Below the pieces are notes generated by a model that was not told where the DNA came from, searched no databases, and saw only the letters and a program-made list of their open reading frames with translations. The position numbers and the translations under genes were made by a program. A stretch of DNA of 64,000 nt from assembly GCF_030684215.1 (NCBI RefSeq), contig NZ_JAUXOV010000078.1, positions 1 to 64,000 of the forward strand, given 5' to 3'. The stretch comes from Pseudotabrizicola sp. Lineage in GTDB: Bacteria; Pseudomonadota; Alphaproteobacteria; Rhodobacterales; Rhodobacteraceae. Position 1 is the first letter of the stretch, and each line of letters starts with the position of its first letter. Positions 1 to 7,102 of this stretch are shown one piece after another.

Positions 1-1
1 A

Positions 2-112
2 GACATGCTCAGGGACGCGCGTATCACTACCGAAACCTGGCACGCGTTCCTCGACGACTTCGTCGATGACGCAGAACTCGTCGCACGCATCAAGGCCCAG
101 TCACCACGGTAA
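2..112 (+). CDS. C-terminal fragment of an unknown protein
   Basis: Only the last 36 codons of a plus-strand gene lie in the window. The frame is open from the left edge and stops with TAA at 110-112. The tail is acidic, then basic (WHAFLDDFVDDAELVARIK near the end), and looks like the end of an alpha-helical domain. No motif supports a function. It converges with the minus-strand kinase/PqqD gene, whose stop lies 84 bases further on, so it is probably not part of that locus. An internal ATG at position 5 could start a tiny ORF, but a longer gene entering from the left is more likely. Confidence 0.5.
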   Translation, partial: DMLRDARITTETWHAFLDDFVDDAELVARIKAQSPR

Positions 113-196
113 CAACCGGTCGATTACGTCTTGCCGCCTGACCCATGATGCAACCGGGCCGGATGACCCCTGTGGCACGGCTACCCCAAGCGGTTG

Positions 197-1474
197 TCAG
201 GCGGGCAGGATCATTTCCTTTTCGGCAAGCTGTGACAGCAAGATGGCGGTATCTGACACGATGCTGTCCTTTGGCTGATCGGGGAAGACTTCGGCCAAAG
301 CTTCGGCCAGATCGGTTGCCGATCCCGGTATTTCAAGCAAAGCCCAGATCGCGCCGCCAAGCAGATTCAACTGCCACAGCGTTGTGTCGTCTGGCATCCA
401 CAGAAAATGCGACTCTGCAACCCGGCGCAGCGCCACTTTGGGGTTTTGCCGCCAGGTCTGGTGTAGATCAACGGCAGTCGGCGCCTTTTGCGGAGGGGCA
501 TGCTCTGTGCAGTCCGGCCCGATGTCCAGCGCTGGGTTCAGCGGCAAAGACCCACAAAAAGCCCGTCGCAGCAAGGTCACCGCTTCCTCTAATTCGGAAT
601 AGATCAGGCGCAGACAGGTCACGCCCTCGATCACTGCCAGCATTTTGTCCAGCGCTGACTTTGCCGTGCCAAGATCGGCAAGGTTGTGCGACAGCAGCTG
701 TCGCAGGGCTGTGTCGGGGGCCATGTGGTGCAGACGCGCCGAGCCAGAGTCGCGCCTGTCCAGCGTGATGATCGCCCCCAATGGGGCCGTCGCACCATGG
801 GCTGCGCGGCCAGGGGGGCACAGATAGGCATAGCGTTCGTCTTGCACCGTGCTCCAACGGGCGACATGGGACCGAAAGGCCGGGCTTGCGCTGGCGGGCA
901 GGGGCAGGCGCAAACGCGGCGCAATCCCCAGGGCGACCCCGCGCCCGTCAGGATGGATCGGCAGCACATCATCGCAGAAAACCCGCATGTCCGGTTCTGC
1001 GGTAAGCCGGGAAACAAGCGTGCTTTTGCCCGCGCGATGCGCCCCTGTCAGGACCACCAGCCGCCCGCCGATCTCGACGGCGCCACAATGCAGGGCCAGC
1101 CTGCCGGGGCTGCTGTCGATGTAGCTTTGCGACAGATCCGCCACCAGTGCGCAGGCGGCCGAGGTCAGCGTCAGACCGGGCAGCGGGCTGTCGGTAAACA
1201 GCGAGTGTGCCGTCAATCCTTCTGGACCTGCCACGATTTGGGCCAGCGCTTGTTGGTCTGGCGGGCAGGGGCGGGTGGCAGGCACCGATGTCACCCGGTG
1301 AGGCCAGTCCTGAATGATCCGGGCGAGCACGACAGGCAATGCCTTGGCGCCTTCAATCCAGACAGGGCCGTCAACCCCGGCGAAATCAAGACGCTGGCGT
1401 GTAGCAGGGGCCAAAGCCCGGACCCGCGCGTGGCGGGTCCGGGCAGTGTTGCCATTGGCAAGGTTCCGGATCAT
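197..1474 (-). CDS. HPr-kinase-like P-loop protein fused to a PqqD-like domain
   Basis: A protein of about 425 residues with two recognisable parts. The centre resembles HprK-type serine kinases: a P-loop GAHRAGKST near residues 144-152 preceded by LALHCGAVEIGGRLVVL, and an acidic FCDDVLPI motif about 15 residues later. The last ~85 residues (LRRVAESHFLWMP to the end) have the layout of PqqD-like peptide-binding domains. In RiPP pathways PqqD-like domains hold a precursor leader and HprK-related kinases can phosphorylate peptides. Such a role here is inferred. The ATG at 1474 is 4 bases past the stop of the small Tat protein, so the two are probably co-transcribed and translationally coupled; an upstream TTG at 1489 is less likely. 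No lasso cyclase or other RiPP enzyme is nearby. Confidence 0.75.
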   Translation of the reverse strand: MIRNLANGNTARTRHARVRALAPATRQRLDFAGVDGPVWIEGAKALPVVLARIIQDWPHRVTSVPATRPCPPDQQALAQIVAGPEGLTAHSLFTDSPLPGLTLTSAACALVADLSQSYIDSSPGRLALHCGAVEIGGRLVVLTGAHRAGKSTLVSRLTAEPDMRVFCDDVLPIHPDGRGVALGIAPRLRLPLPASASPAFRSHVARWSTVQDERYAYLCPPGRAAHGATAPLGAIITLDRRDSGSARLHHMAPDTALRQLLSHNLADLGTAKSALDKMLAVIEGVTCLRLIYSELEEAVTLLRRAFCGSLPLNPALDIGPDCTEHAPPQKAPTAVDLHQTWRQNPKVALRRVAESHFLWMPDDTTLWQLNLLGGAIWALLEIPGSATDLAEALAEVFPDQPKDSIVSDTAILLSQLAEKEMILPA

Positions 1475-1478
1475 CTGA

Positions 1479-1805
1479 TTACAGACCAAGGTTGCGCAAG
1501 AAACGGCGCAGATTCAACGCCTGCTGAGCCTGAGCCTGAGCCTGCGCCTTTGCCTGTGTCGGGCGGCGTGACGACGCGTTGTTGCGCGAAGGCCGCGACG
1601 GACGTGAGGGCCGTGATGGACGTGAGGGTGGCGAATTGCGTGATGGGCCAGAGCTGCGCGATGGGGCAGACTGGCCGCTGTTGCCACTGGCGCGGGCGGC
1701 GTTGAAACCGGCCAGTGTCGGGGCGACATAGGCCGCACCTGCGGCCAGACCAATGCGGCCCAGCAGGGCGCGGCGCGAAATCAGGGTCTTTGCGTCGTTG
1801 GACAT
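1479..1805 (-). CDS. Small Tat-signal protein with Ser-Arg-Pro repeats (candidate substrate)
   Basis: A 108-residue protein. Residues 1-40 form a twin-arginine type signal (ISRRALLGRIGLAAG, then a hydrophobic stretch to ARAS). The rest is low complexity: SGNSG/SAPSRSSGPS, then repeated PSR units (about residues 58-73), a run of alternating Gln and Ala (about 86-94), and a C-terminal ALNLRRFLRNLGL. The first 42 residues match the start of the neighbouring S8 protease closely. The start ATG has a good AAGGAAA site. It is followed directly by the kinase/PqqD gene and preceded by an ECF-type promoter. No family is recognised. It looks like an exported, possibly modified peptide precursor, which is inference. 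Confidence 0.7.
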   Translation of the reverse strand: MSNDAKTLISRRALLGRIGLAAGAAYVAPTLAGFNAARASGNSGQSAPSRSSGPSRNSPPSRPSRPSRPSRPSRNNASSRRPTQAKAQAQAQAQQALNLRRFLRNLGL

Positions 1806-1856
1806 GGTGCTTTCCTTTTCCAGTTGGGCCGGCTTTCTTCCCGGCTCTGATGGAAA

Positions 1857-1883
1857 AACGTGAAACCGCGCACTTTATTCCCC
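1857..1883 (-). promoter_or_regulatory. Predicted ECF sigma promoter of the small Tat protein - kinase/PqqD unit
   Basis: On the minus strand GGGGAATAAA is followed by CGTTTTT: GGAAT (1881-1877), 16 bases, CGTT (1860-1857), about 52 bases before the ATG. The same two-part motif precedes the S8 protease and the sigma gene. The -35 part overlaps the stop codon of the protease gene (GAA TAA). Confidence 0.6.
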
Positions 1884-3194
1884 GCTGACCGAAAATAGTT
1901 CAGCATTTTCTGCGTTGCACTGTGCGGGGGCAGACAGAAGCCCATAGCCAAAGGTGTCATCAAACCCGGCTTCGCCCAGATCACGGGCACAATCGAACAG
2001 GCTCTGGGTCACCTCTGACAACGCAAGGTCCGGCGCACGCATCCGCTCAATCGCAAGCGACGCTGTGACAAAGGGTGCGGCATAAGATGTGCCGGATCGC
2101 AGGCGACCGCCAGAAACCGAGGCGGCGGTCCAGACATTCACACCGGGGGCAGCCAGCATGACATAGGGGCCGCGATTGGCCTGTCGGTAAGGCTGCGCGC
2201 TTGCATCCACCGCCGTCACCGCAATCACCTGACCCCATGCCGCCGGATAGGCTGGCGCGGCACCCGGCCCGCCGTTTCCAGCCGCCGCGACCATGGCCAC
2301 CCCCGCCACGTCGGCGCGGATCACCATGCGTTCAAGCACCGTATTCGCCGGGCCAGAGAACGACAGGTTGATCACGCTGACACTTTCGGTCAGCAAAATA
2401 TCCATGCCCCGGATGATCGAGAAGGCATCCGCCACCTCGCCCGTAGCACCCCTGTGAAACCCTTCGACTGCGATCAACTCGGCATAGGGCAACAGGCCGG
2501 GCACACGCCCGGCAACGCTGCCGATCAGCATCGCGGCAATCGCGGTGCCATGCTGACGCCCCGCTGCCGCCCGGTCAGCCAGATCCAACTGATGCACCGT
2601 CAGCTTCTGACCTGACAGCGTCGGGTGATCGACATTGACCCCAGTATCAATCATCCCGATGCGCGGCGCCATCGCACTGGGCCAGCCTGACCAGCCTATC
2701 ATGGCATGGGCGGCGCAATCTTCGCCGGTGCAGGTGAAATCATCGGGCGCGTAAAGATGGTTCTCATCCGCCAGAGCACCGGGGATCAGTTGCGCAAGTT
2801 CTGCCAAAGCCGCCTCGATGGTGCGGCCCCCCGGCAGGCCCAACCGTGCCAGCCTGCCCGAAAGACCGCCCGAGTCTGCCTCGTCCAGCACGCGGTATCC
2901 TGCCTCTACGGCAGGCGTCAGGGATTGCTCTGCGCCAAGAAGGATCAGGATTTCCGGCACAACATTCGGAGCAGCCGGGCGGCGGCGCTGAGCCTGCTGG
3001 CGACGTGTGTGGGTGGGGTTACGGTCTGATCCGCGTGGTTCCACACCTGACGGGCCACTTGGCCCACTTGACCCTGACGCCCGCGCAACCCCCAGAGCAG
3101 ACAGGCCGGGTGCCACATAGCTTAGCCCGGCGGCCAGCCCGATCCGGCGCAACAGCGCGCGACGTGTGGTCTTTGGGGTGCTGTCACTGTCCAT
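1875..3194 (-). CDS. Tat-exported S8 (subtilisin-like) serine protease
   Basis: A 439-residue secreted protease. Residues 10-40 form a twin-arginine signal (TTRRALLRRIGLAAGLSYVAP to ARAS), followed by SGSSGPSGPSG and a basic linker. The peptidase domain has the full S8 triad: Asp in GMIDTGVNVDHP (about 183), His in RQHGTAIAAML (about 215), Ser in SGTSYAAPFVTAS (about 370), plus oxyanion Asn in AAAGNGG (about 307). ATG 3194 is preferred over GTG 3197 because AAAGGA lies 6 bases upstream. It is divergent from the ECF sigma gene and upstream of the small Tat protein that shares its leader. It probably acts in the periplasm or outside; its target is unknown, with the sibling peptide or the anti-sigma factor as candidates. 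Confidence 0.88.
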   Translation of the reverse strand: MDSDSTPKTTRRALLRRIGLAAGLSYVAPGLSALGVARASGSSGPSGPSGVEPRGSDRNPTHTRRQQAQRRRPAAPNVVPEILILLGAEQSLTPAVEAGYRVLDEADSGGLSGRLARLGLPGGRTIEAALAELAQLIPGALADENHLYAPDDFTCTGEDCAAHAMIGWSGWPSAMAPRIGMIDTGVNVDHPTLSGQKLTVHQLDLADRAAAGRQHGTAIAAMLIGSVAGRVPGLLPYAELIAVEGFHRGATGEVADAFSIIRGMDILLTESVSVINLSFSGPANTVLERMVIRADVAGVAMVAAAGNGGPGAAPAYPAAWGQVIAVTAVDASAQPYRQANRGPYVMLAAPGVNVWTAASVSGGRLRSGTSYAAPFVTASLAIERMRAPDLALSEVTQSLFDCARDLGEAGFDDTFGYGLLSAPAQCNAENAELFSVSGE

Positions 3195-3247
3195 CACCTG
3201 TCCTTTTTCGTCCGATGTGCAAAAAGATAGCCTTGAGGCATGGTTTA

Positions 3248-3275
3248 AACGATCCCGGTGGGCGATTTATTCCCC
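3248..3275 (-). promoter_or_regulatory. Predicted ECF sigma promoter of the S8 protease gene
   Basis: The minus strand reads GGGGAATAAA, and GGAAT (3273-3269) is followed after 17 bases by CGTT (3251-3248), about 53 bases before the protease ATG. It is divergent from the sigma-factor promoter, whose GGAAT starts 45 bases away. Confidence 0.6.
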
Positions 3276-3318
3276 AAGCTGGCAAAAATCCTCCGATCCG
3301 CGTTTCTTTGCGCGCAGG

Positions 3319-3346
3319 CTGGAATAAACCGCTAACGGCACGCGTT
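3319..3346 (+). promoter_or_regulatory. Predicted autoregulated promoter of the ECF sigma operon
   Basis: CTGGAATAAA with GGAAT at 3321-3325, 17 bases, then CGTT at 3343-3346, about 39 bases before the GTG start. It matches the other two promoters of the locus, as expected if the sigma factor drives its own operon. Confidence 0.6.
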
Positions 3347-3385
3347 GACACAGCAACCAATGGATCAGGTCGGGATGGACAGACC

Positions 3386-3907
3386 GTGACAACTGAACTT
3401 CGCAGCCAGATGATTGCGCTTTTGCCCCGTCTGCGCGCCTTTGGCCGCAGCCTGACGGGGGTGGCGGATCAGGCCGATGATCTGGTGCAGATGACCGTGG
3501 AAAAGGCGTTGTGCAACCTTGATGGCTTTACGCCCGGCACGCGGCTCGATTCGTGGATGTTTCGTATCATGCGCAACGCGTGGATTGATACGATCCGGGC
3601 GCGCAAGGACACGCAGGCGCTGGATGATGCCAGTGCCGAAACGCTTGTTGGTGATGACGGGCGCACCACGACCGAAGCGCGCTTGCATCTGGCCGATGTG
3701 CAACGTGCCATGGCCGGCTTGCCCGAAGAGCAGCGCGCGGTGCTGATGCTCGTTTGTGTTGAAGGCATGCGTTACCGCGAGGTGGCCGAGGCCCTCGACA
3801 TCCCCGAAGGCACGGTGATGAGCCGCCTGTCCCGCGCCCGGCTGGCTTTGGCCGGGCAGTTGAACAAAACACCCGATGCGGCACCACAAAAGGGGTTTGC
3901 CCAATGA
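3386..3907 (+). CDS. ECF-type RNA polymerase sigma factor
   Basis: A 173-residue sigma factor of the extracytoplasmic-function group. Region 2 is seen as ADQADDLVQMTVEKAL followed by RLDSWMFRIMRNAWIDTIR. Region 4 is LPEEQRAVLMLVCVEGMRY, then the helix-turn-helix VAEALDIPEGTVMSRLSRAR. The frame stays open far upstream, but similarity starts at TTELRSQMIALLPRLRAFG, so GTG 3386 is chosen, with a GGGATGG sequence ahead of it. Its stop overlaps the anti-sigma start (ATGA), which implies coupled translation. It likely drives its own operon, the S8 protease and the small Tat protein unit, from the shared promoter motif. Confidence 0.9.
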   Translation: MTTELRSQMIALLPRLRAFGRSLTGVADQADDLVQMTVEKALCNLDGFTPGTRLDSWMFRIMRNAWIDTIRARKDTQALDDASAETLVGDDGRTTTEARLHLADVQRAMAGLPEEQRAVLMLVCVEGMRYREVAEALDIPEGTVMSRLSRARLALAGQLNKTPDAAPQKGFAQ

Positions 3908-4590
3908 CCCGAACCGAAGAAGTGAGCGATGATATGTTGATGGCCCTGGCGGATGGAGAATTGCCCGAAACTGACGCGCGTACCTTGCGCCAGCGGATCG
4001 AGGCTGATGCAGACCTTGCCGCCCGCTATGCGATCTTTGCCGAGACGCGGGCCATGTTGCAGGCCGCGTTTCCGCCCGAGCCCGTGCCGCAACACTTGAT
4101 TGACGCAGTGATGCAGGGCGCAGAATCCGGCCCGTCCAATGTTGTGCTGATGGCGCGGCCCATGCTGCCCCGGTGGAGCTTGGCTCTGGCCGCATCACTG
4201 GTGTTAGCGGTTGGTGTGGCGGGCTTTGTGGCGGGTCGGGGTGCCGCCCCGGTCACACTCGCCACCGGGCCAGAAGCGGCGGCGCAGGCTTTGGCAGGCG
4301 TGCCAACGGGGGGCGAGGTGACCTTGGCCGATGGCAGGCGCGCTCGTGTCCTTGCCAGTTATCAAACTGACCTTGGCCTGTGTCGTCTGATCGGCACCGA
4401 CGCATTGCGCGCGGTTGCCTGCCGCGCCCCAGATGGCTGGGCTGTAGCACTGACCGTGACCGCAACCGGCGGAGAGGCGTATTTGCCTGCCTCTGACCTT
4501 GGCACGGCGCTGATTGATCAGCTGCTGGATGACATCGCCGCTTCAGCGCCTTTGGACCCAGGCACCGAGGCGCAGGCTTTGGCGCAATAG
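3904..4590 (+). CDS. Membrane-anchored anti-sigma factor
   Basis: 228 residues. The cytoplasmic N-terminus (EEVSDDMLMALADGELPE, then RIEADADLAARYAIFAETR) has the look of anti-sigma domains of the ChrR/RsiW kind, but no clear HxxxCxxC zinc motif is seen. A single membrane helix lies at about residues 91-111 (SLALAASLVLAVGVAGFVAG). The periplasmic half is about 115 residues and contains two cysteines. Overlap with the sigma gene and the single-pass topology support a role in holding the sigma factor until an envelope signal releases it. The signal is unknown; the co-regulated S8 protease is a candidate for feedback. Confidence 0.82.
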   Translation: MTRTEEVSDDMLMALADGELPETDARTLRQRIEADADLAARYAIFAETRAMLQAAFPPEPVPQHLIDAVMQGAESGPSNVVLMARPMLPRWSLALAASLVLAVGVAGFVAGRGAAPVTLATGPEAAAQALAGVPTGGEVTLADGRRARVLASYQTDLGLCRLIGTDALRAVACRAPDGWAVALTVTATGGEAYLPASDLGTALIDQLLDDIAASAPLDPGTEAQALAQ

Positions 4591-4591
4591 A

Positions 4592-5620
4592 TCAGGCAGC
4601 ACGCAGGATCATCCCGAACAGGTCACGCGGATCATCGGGATCTGCGATCATGTCCAGATGGTCACACAGCCCGGTTTGCGCCAGTTGCGCACGGATATAG
4701 CGCAAGGCGCTGAAATCCTCGATCGCAAAGCCCACACTGTCAAACAGCGTGATCTGAGCGGCATCTGTGCGGCCGGGGGTTTGGCCTGCAATCACCTGCC
4801 ACAGCTCTGTCACCGGATGATCGGGGGCAAGCTGTTGAATTTCGCCCTCAATCCGGGTTTGGGGCGGGTATTCGACAAAAATTGACGAGCGCAGCAGAAT
4901 ATCGCCAGCCAGTTCTGTCTTGCCGGGGCAATCGCCGCCAACACCGTTGATGTGAACGCCTGCGCCGACCATGTTGTCGGTCAGGATGGTCGCATTGGCC
5001 TTGTCGGCGGTGACGGTGGTGATGATGCCCGCGCCAAGGATCGCCTCCTCGGCGGTGGTGCAGGTGGTCACTGTCAGCCCGCGCCCCTTCAGGTTGGCCG
5101 CGCATTTTGCAGTGGCGGTCGGGACAAGATCGTAAAGCCGGACCTCGGAAATTCCGCAAATTGCCTTGAAGGCAAGCGCCTGAAATTCGGCCTGTGCGCC
5201 ATTGCCGATCAGCGCCATCGTGGTGGTATTGGGCGCCAGCCACTTAGCCGCCATGGCCGAGGTCGCCGCCGTGCGCAGGGCGGTCAGGATGGTCATTTCC
5301 GACAGCAAAAGCGGATAGCCCGTCTCCACATCGGCCAAAAGTCCAAAGGCTGTAACGGTTTGCAGACCTTTCTTCATGTTTCCGGGGTGGCCGTTCACAT
5401 ATTTGAAGCCATAAGTTTCGCCATCAGAGGTTGGCATCAGTTCGATCACCCCGACATCAGAATGCGAGGCCACGCGCGGCGTTTTGTCAAACTGCGGCCA
5501 GCGCAGGAAATCCGCCTCAATCTCGGCGGCAAGATCCACCATCACACGTTCGATCCCAAGATGAAGAACAAGCTTCATCATATTGTGAACGCTGACAAAA
5601 GGCACAAGGTTCAGGCTCAT
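4592..5620 (-). CDS. Ornithine cyclodeaminase
   Basis: 342 residues of the ornithine cyclodeaminase / mu-crystallin family, which converts L-ornithine to L-proline and ammonia using bound NAD. Visible: the substrate-side segment GFKYVNGHPGNMKKGLQTV, the Rossmann motif ALIGNGAQAEFQALA, and GAGVHINGVGGDCPGKTEL near the active site. Full length. The ATG has a GGAG site 8 bases upstream. It lies 15 bases after arginase on the same strand, so the pair forms an arginine to ornithine to proline operon under the divergent Lrp-type regulator. The C-terminus has a usual length and no frame damage. Confidence 0.92.
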   Translation of the reverse strand: MSLNLVPFVSVHNMMKLVLHLGIERVMVDLAAEIEADFLRWPQFDKTPRVASHSDVGVIELMPTSDGETYGFKYVNGHPGNMKKGLQTVTAFGLLADVETGYPLLLSEMTILTALRTAATSAMAAKWLAPNTTTMALIGNGAQAEFQALAFKAICGISEVRLYDLVPTATAKCAANLKGRGLTVTTCTTAEEAILGAGIITTVTADKANATILTDNMVGAGVHINGVGGDCPGKTELAGDILLRSSIFVEYPPQTRIEGEIQQLAPDHPVTELWQVIAGQTPGRTDAAQITLFDSVGFAIEDFSALRYIRAQLAQTGLCDHLDMIADPDDPRDLFGMILRAA

Positions 5621-5635
5621 GTCATACGCTCCGTT

Positions 5636-6559
5636 TCATTTCGCTCGGGTCGGGCGGTCAAAGACCTTTCGGCCCATCAGACTGCCCACCAGATCAACCA
5701 TCAGTCGCGCGGTCATGCCCCGGTCATCCAGAAACGGGTTCAATTCCACCAGATCAAGGCTGGTCACCAACCCGGACTCGTGCAGCAATTCCATCACCAG
5801 ATGGGCCTCGCGAAAGGTGGTGCCGCCGGGCACGGTGGTGCCCACAGCGGGCGCAATCGCGGGGTCCAGAAAATCGACATCAAGGCTGACATGCAGCATG
5901 CCACCCGCCCGACGCACCTTTTCCAGAAAGGCGCGCAAGGGCGCGACGACGCCATGTTCGTCCAGCACCCGCATGTCGTTGATGGCGATATCATGCTCCA
6001 GCAGCGCTGCGTGTTCGGCTGGATCAACCGACCGGATGCCATAAAGGCAAATGCGATCCGCCGGAATTGGGGCGGGAAACGGTGCAAACGCCTCAAACCC
6101 GGAACGGCCCGCGATATAGGCCACGGGCGTGCCATGAAGGTTGCCGCTGGTTGTGGACAGCGGCGTGTGGAAATCCGAATGGGCATCCAGCCACAGCAAA
6201 AACAGGGGCCGCCCGTTACGCCGGGCATGGGTCGCCGCCCCTGAGACAGAGCCAAGCGCCAGCGAATGATCGCCGCCAAGCATGATCGGCATCGCCCCCT
6301 CGCTTAGCGCGTCATCCACCTTGTCAGCCAGAATTTCGGTCCAGCCCAGAACCTCGGCCAGAGAATGCACCGCCGGGTTGGGGCAGGCCGGGGCCTCAAC
6401 CACCGGGCAGCTCAGATCGCCCCAATCCTGTACCACATGGCCCTGACCGGAAATTGCCTGCGCCAATCCGGCCACGCGATACGCGGCAGGGCCCATCAGA
6501 CAACCGGGGCGCTTTTGCCCCGCGTCAATCGGTGCGCCGATAAGAATGGTTTTGGGCAT
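5636..6559 (-). CDS. rocF: Arginase
   Basis: 307 residues of the arginase/ureohydrolase family, a manganese enzyme that hydrolyses arginine to ornithine and urea. All metal motifs are present: GGDHSLALGS, WLDAHSDFHTP and SLDVDFLDPAIAPAVGT, with the late family motif LVELNPFLDD. The start at MPKTILIGAPIDAGQ is chosen because AGAAGGAAA lies just upstream; a longer open frame has no such site. It is followed by ornithine cyclodeaminase and divergent from an AsnC/Lrp gene. The intergenic region holds two inverted repeats that could be operators. Confidence 0.94.
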   Translation of the reverse strand: MPKTILIGAPIDAGQKRPGCLMGPAAYRVAGLAQAISGQGHVVQDWGDLSCPVVEAPACPNPAVHSLAEVLGWTEILADKVDDALSEGAMPIMLGGDHSLALGSVSGAATHARRNGRPLFLLWLDAHSDFHTPLSTTSGNLHGTPVAYIAGRSGFEAFAPFPAPIPADRICLYGIRSVDPAEHAALLEHDIAINDMRVLDEHGVVAPLRAFLEKVRRAGGMLHVSLDVDFLDPAIAPAVGTTVPGGTTFREAHLVMELLHESGLVTSLDLVELNPFLDDRGMTARLMVDLVGSLMGRKVFDRPTRAK

Positions 6560-6573
6560 GTCGGTTTCCTTCT

Positions 6574-6597
6574 GTTTGGCACAGGGTTGCGCCAAAC
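6574..6597. promoter_or_regulatory. Inverted repeat upstream of arginase
   Basis: GTTTGGC (6574-6580) and GCCAAAC (6591-6597) form 7-base arms around a 10-base spacer, just upstream of the arginase ribosome-binding site. It could be an operator or a leader hairpin; its function is not shown. Confidence 0.3.
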
Positions 6598-6619
6598 GAT
6601 GGTGGATTCACGCAAATTA

Positions 6620-6636
6620 CTGTGCAAAATGCACAG
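6620..6636. promoter_or_regulatory. Perfect palindrome between arginase and its Lrp regulator (candidate operator)
   Basis: CTGTGCA - AAA - TGCACAG, a perfect inverted repeat with 7-base arms and a 3-base A-rich centre. It lies in the divergent region, 61 bases from the arginase ATG and 35 from the regulator ATG. An AT-rich centre with dyad arms suits Lrp/AsnC binding. Confidence 0.5.
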
Positions 6637-6670
6637 AGTATAGCGTCAAACGGCAGGGAATTTGCGCAAA

Positions 6671-7102
6671 ATGGACGACACCGATACACGTCTCTTATCT
6701 GAACTGCGCCGCGACGGACGGGCGGCGATTTCCGATCTTGCCGACAGCCTTGGCCTGTCGCGGGCCACCGTGCGCGCCAGGATGGAGAGGTTGGTGGACC
6801 GGGGCGAGATCGCGGGCTTTACCGTTGTCACCCGCGCTGACGTGACAGCGGCCGCCGTGCGCGCGCTGATGATGATCGGGATCGAGGGCAAAGGGGCCGA
6901 ACGCACCATGGCACGGCTGGCGGGTCTGCCCGCGGTGCAAGCGGTGCATTCAACCAACGGGCGGTGGGATCTGATCGTCGATCTGGCCACGCAGACTTTG
7001 CAGGAGTTGGACGAGGTGATCTTTCGCATCCGCAACATTGACGGCGTGATGACCAGTGAGACGAACCTACTTTTGTCTACCCGCAAAGCCGGGCGGCGTT
7101 AG
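6671..7102 (+). CDS. Lrp/AsnC family regulator, probably of arginine catabolism
   Basis: 143 residues. An N-terminal helix-turn-helix (LLSELRRDGRAAISDLADSL, then SRATVRARMERLVDRGEI) is followed by an effector-binding RAM/AsnC domain ending in VMTSETNLLLSTR. The ATG at 6671 is preferred to an in-frame TTG at 6662. The gene is divergent from the arginase-ornithine cyclodeaminase operon. In many proteobacteria an Lrp protein next to such genes activates them in response to arginine or ornithine, which is likely here. Its end overlaps the convergent flavin reductase gene by four bases. Confidence 0.88.
   Translation: MDDTDTRLLSELRRDGRAAISDLADSLGLSRATVRARMERLVDRGEIAGFTVVTRADVTAAAVRALMMIGIEGKGAERTMARLAGLPAVQAVHSTNGRWDLIVDLATQTLQELDEVIFRIRNIDGVMTSETNLLLSTRKAGRR

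Noticed and set aside
134-204. CCGCCTGAC / GTCAGGCGG inverted repeat between the first two genes
   Set aside because: Arms of 9 bases separated by 53 bases and one overlapping a stop codon; probably chance in GC-rich DNA.
145-768. Long plus-strand open frame
   Set aside because: Lies antisense to the kinase/PqqD gene; no family motif, no ribosome-binding site, Arg/Cys-rich composition of a shadow frame.
197-3194. Lasso-peptide or other standard RiPP cluster
   Set aside because: No asparagine-synthetase-like cyclase, transglutaminase-type leader peptidase or radical SAM enzyme; the leader is a Tat signal instead.
4952-6244. 430-codon plus-strand open frame
   Set aside because: Antisense to ornithine cyclodeaminase and arginase, both of which are certain.
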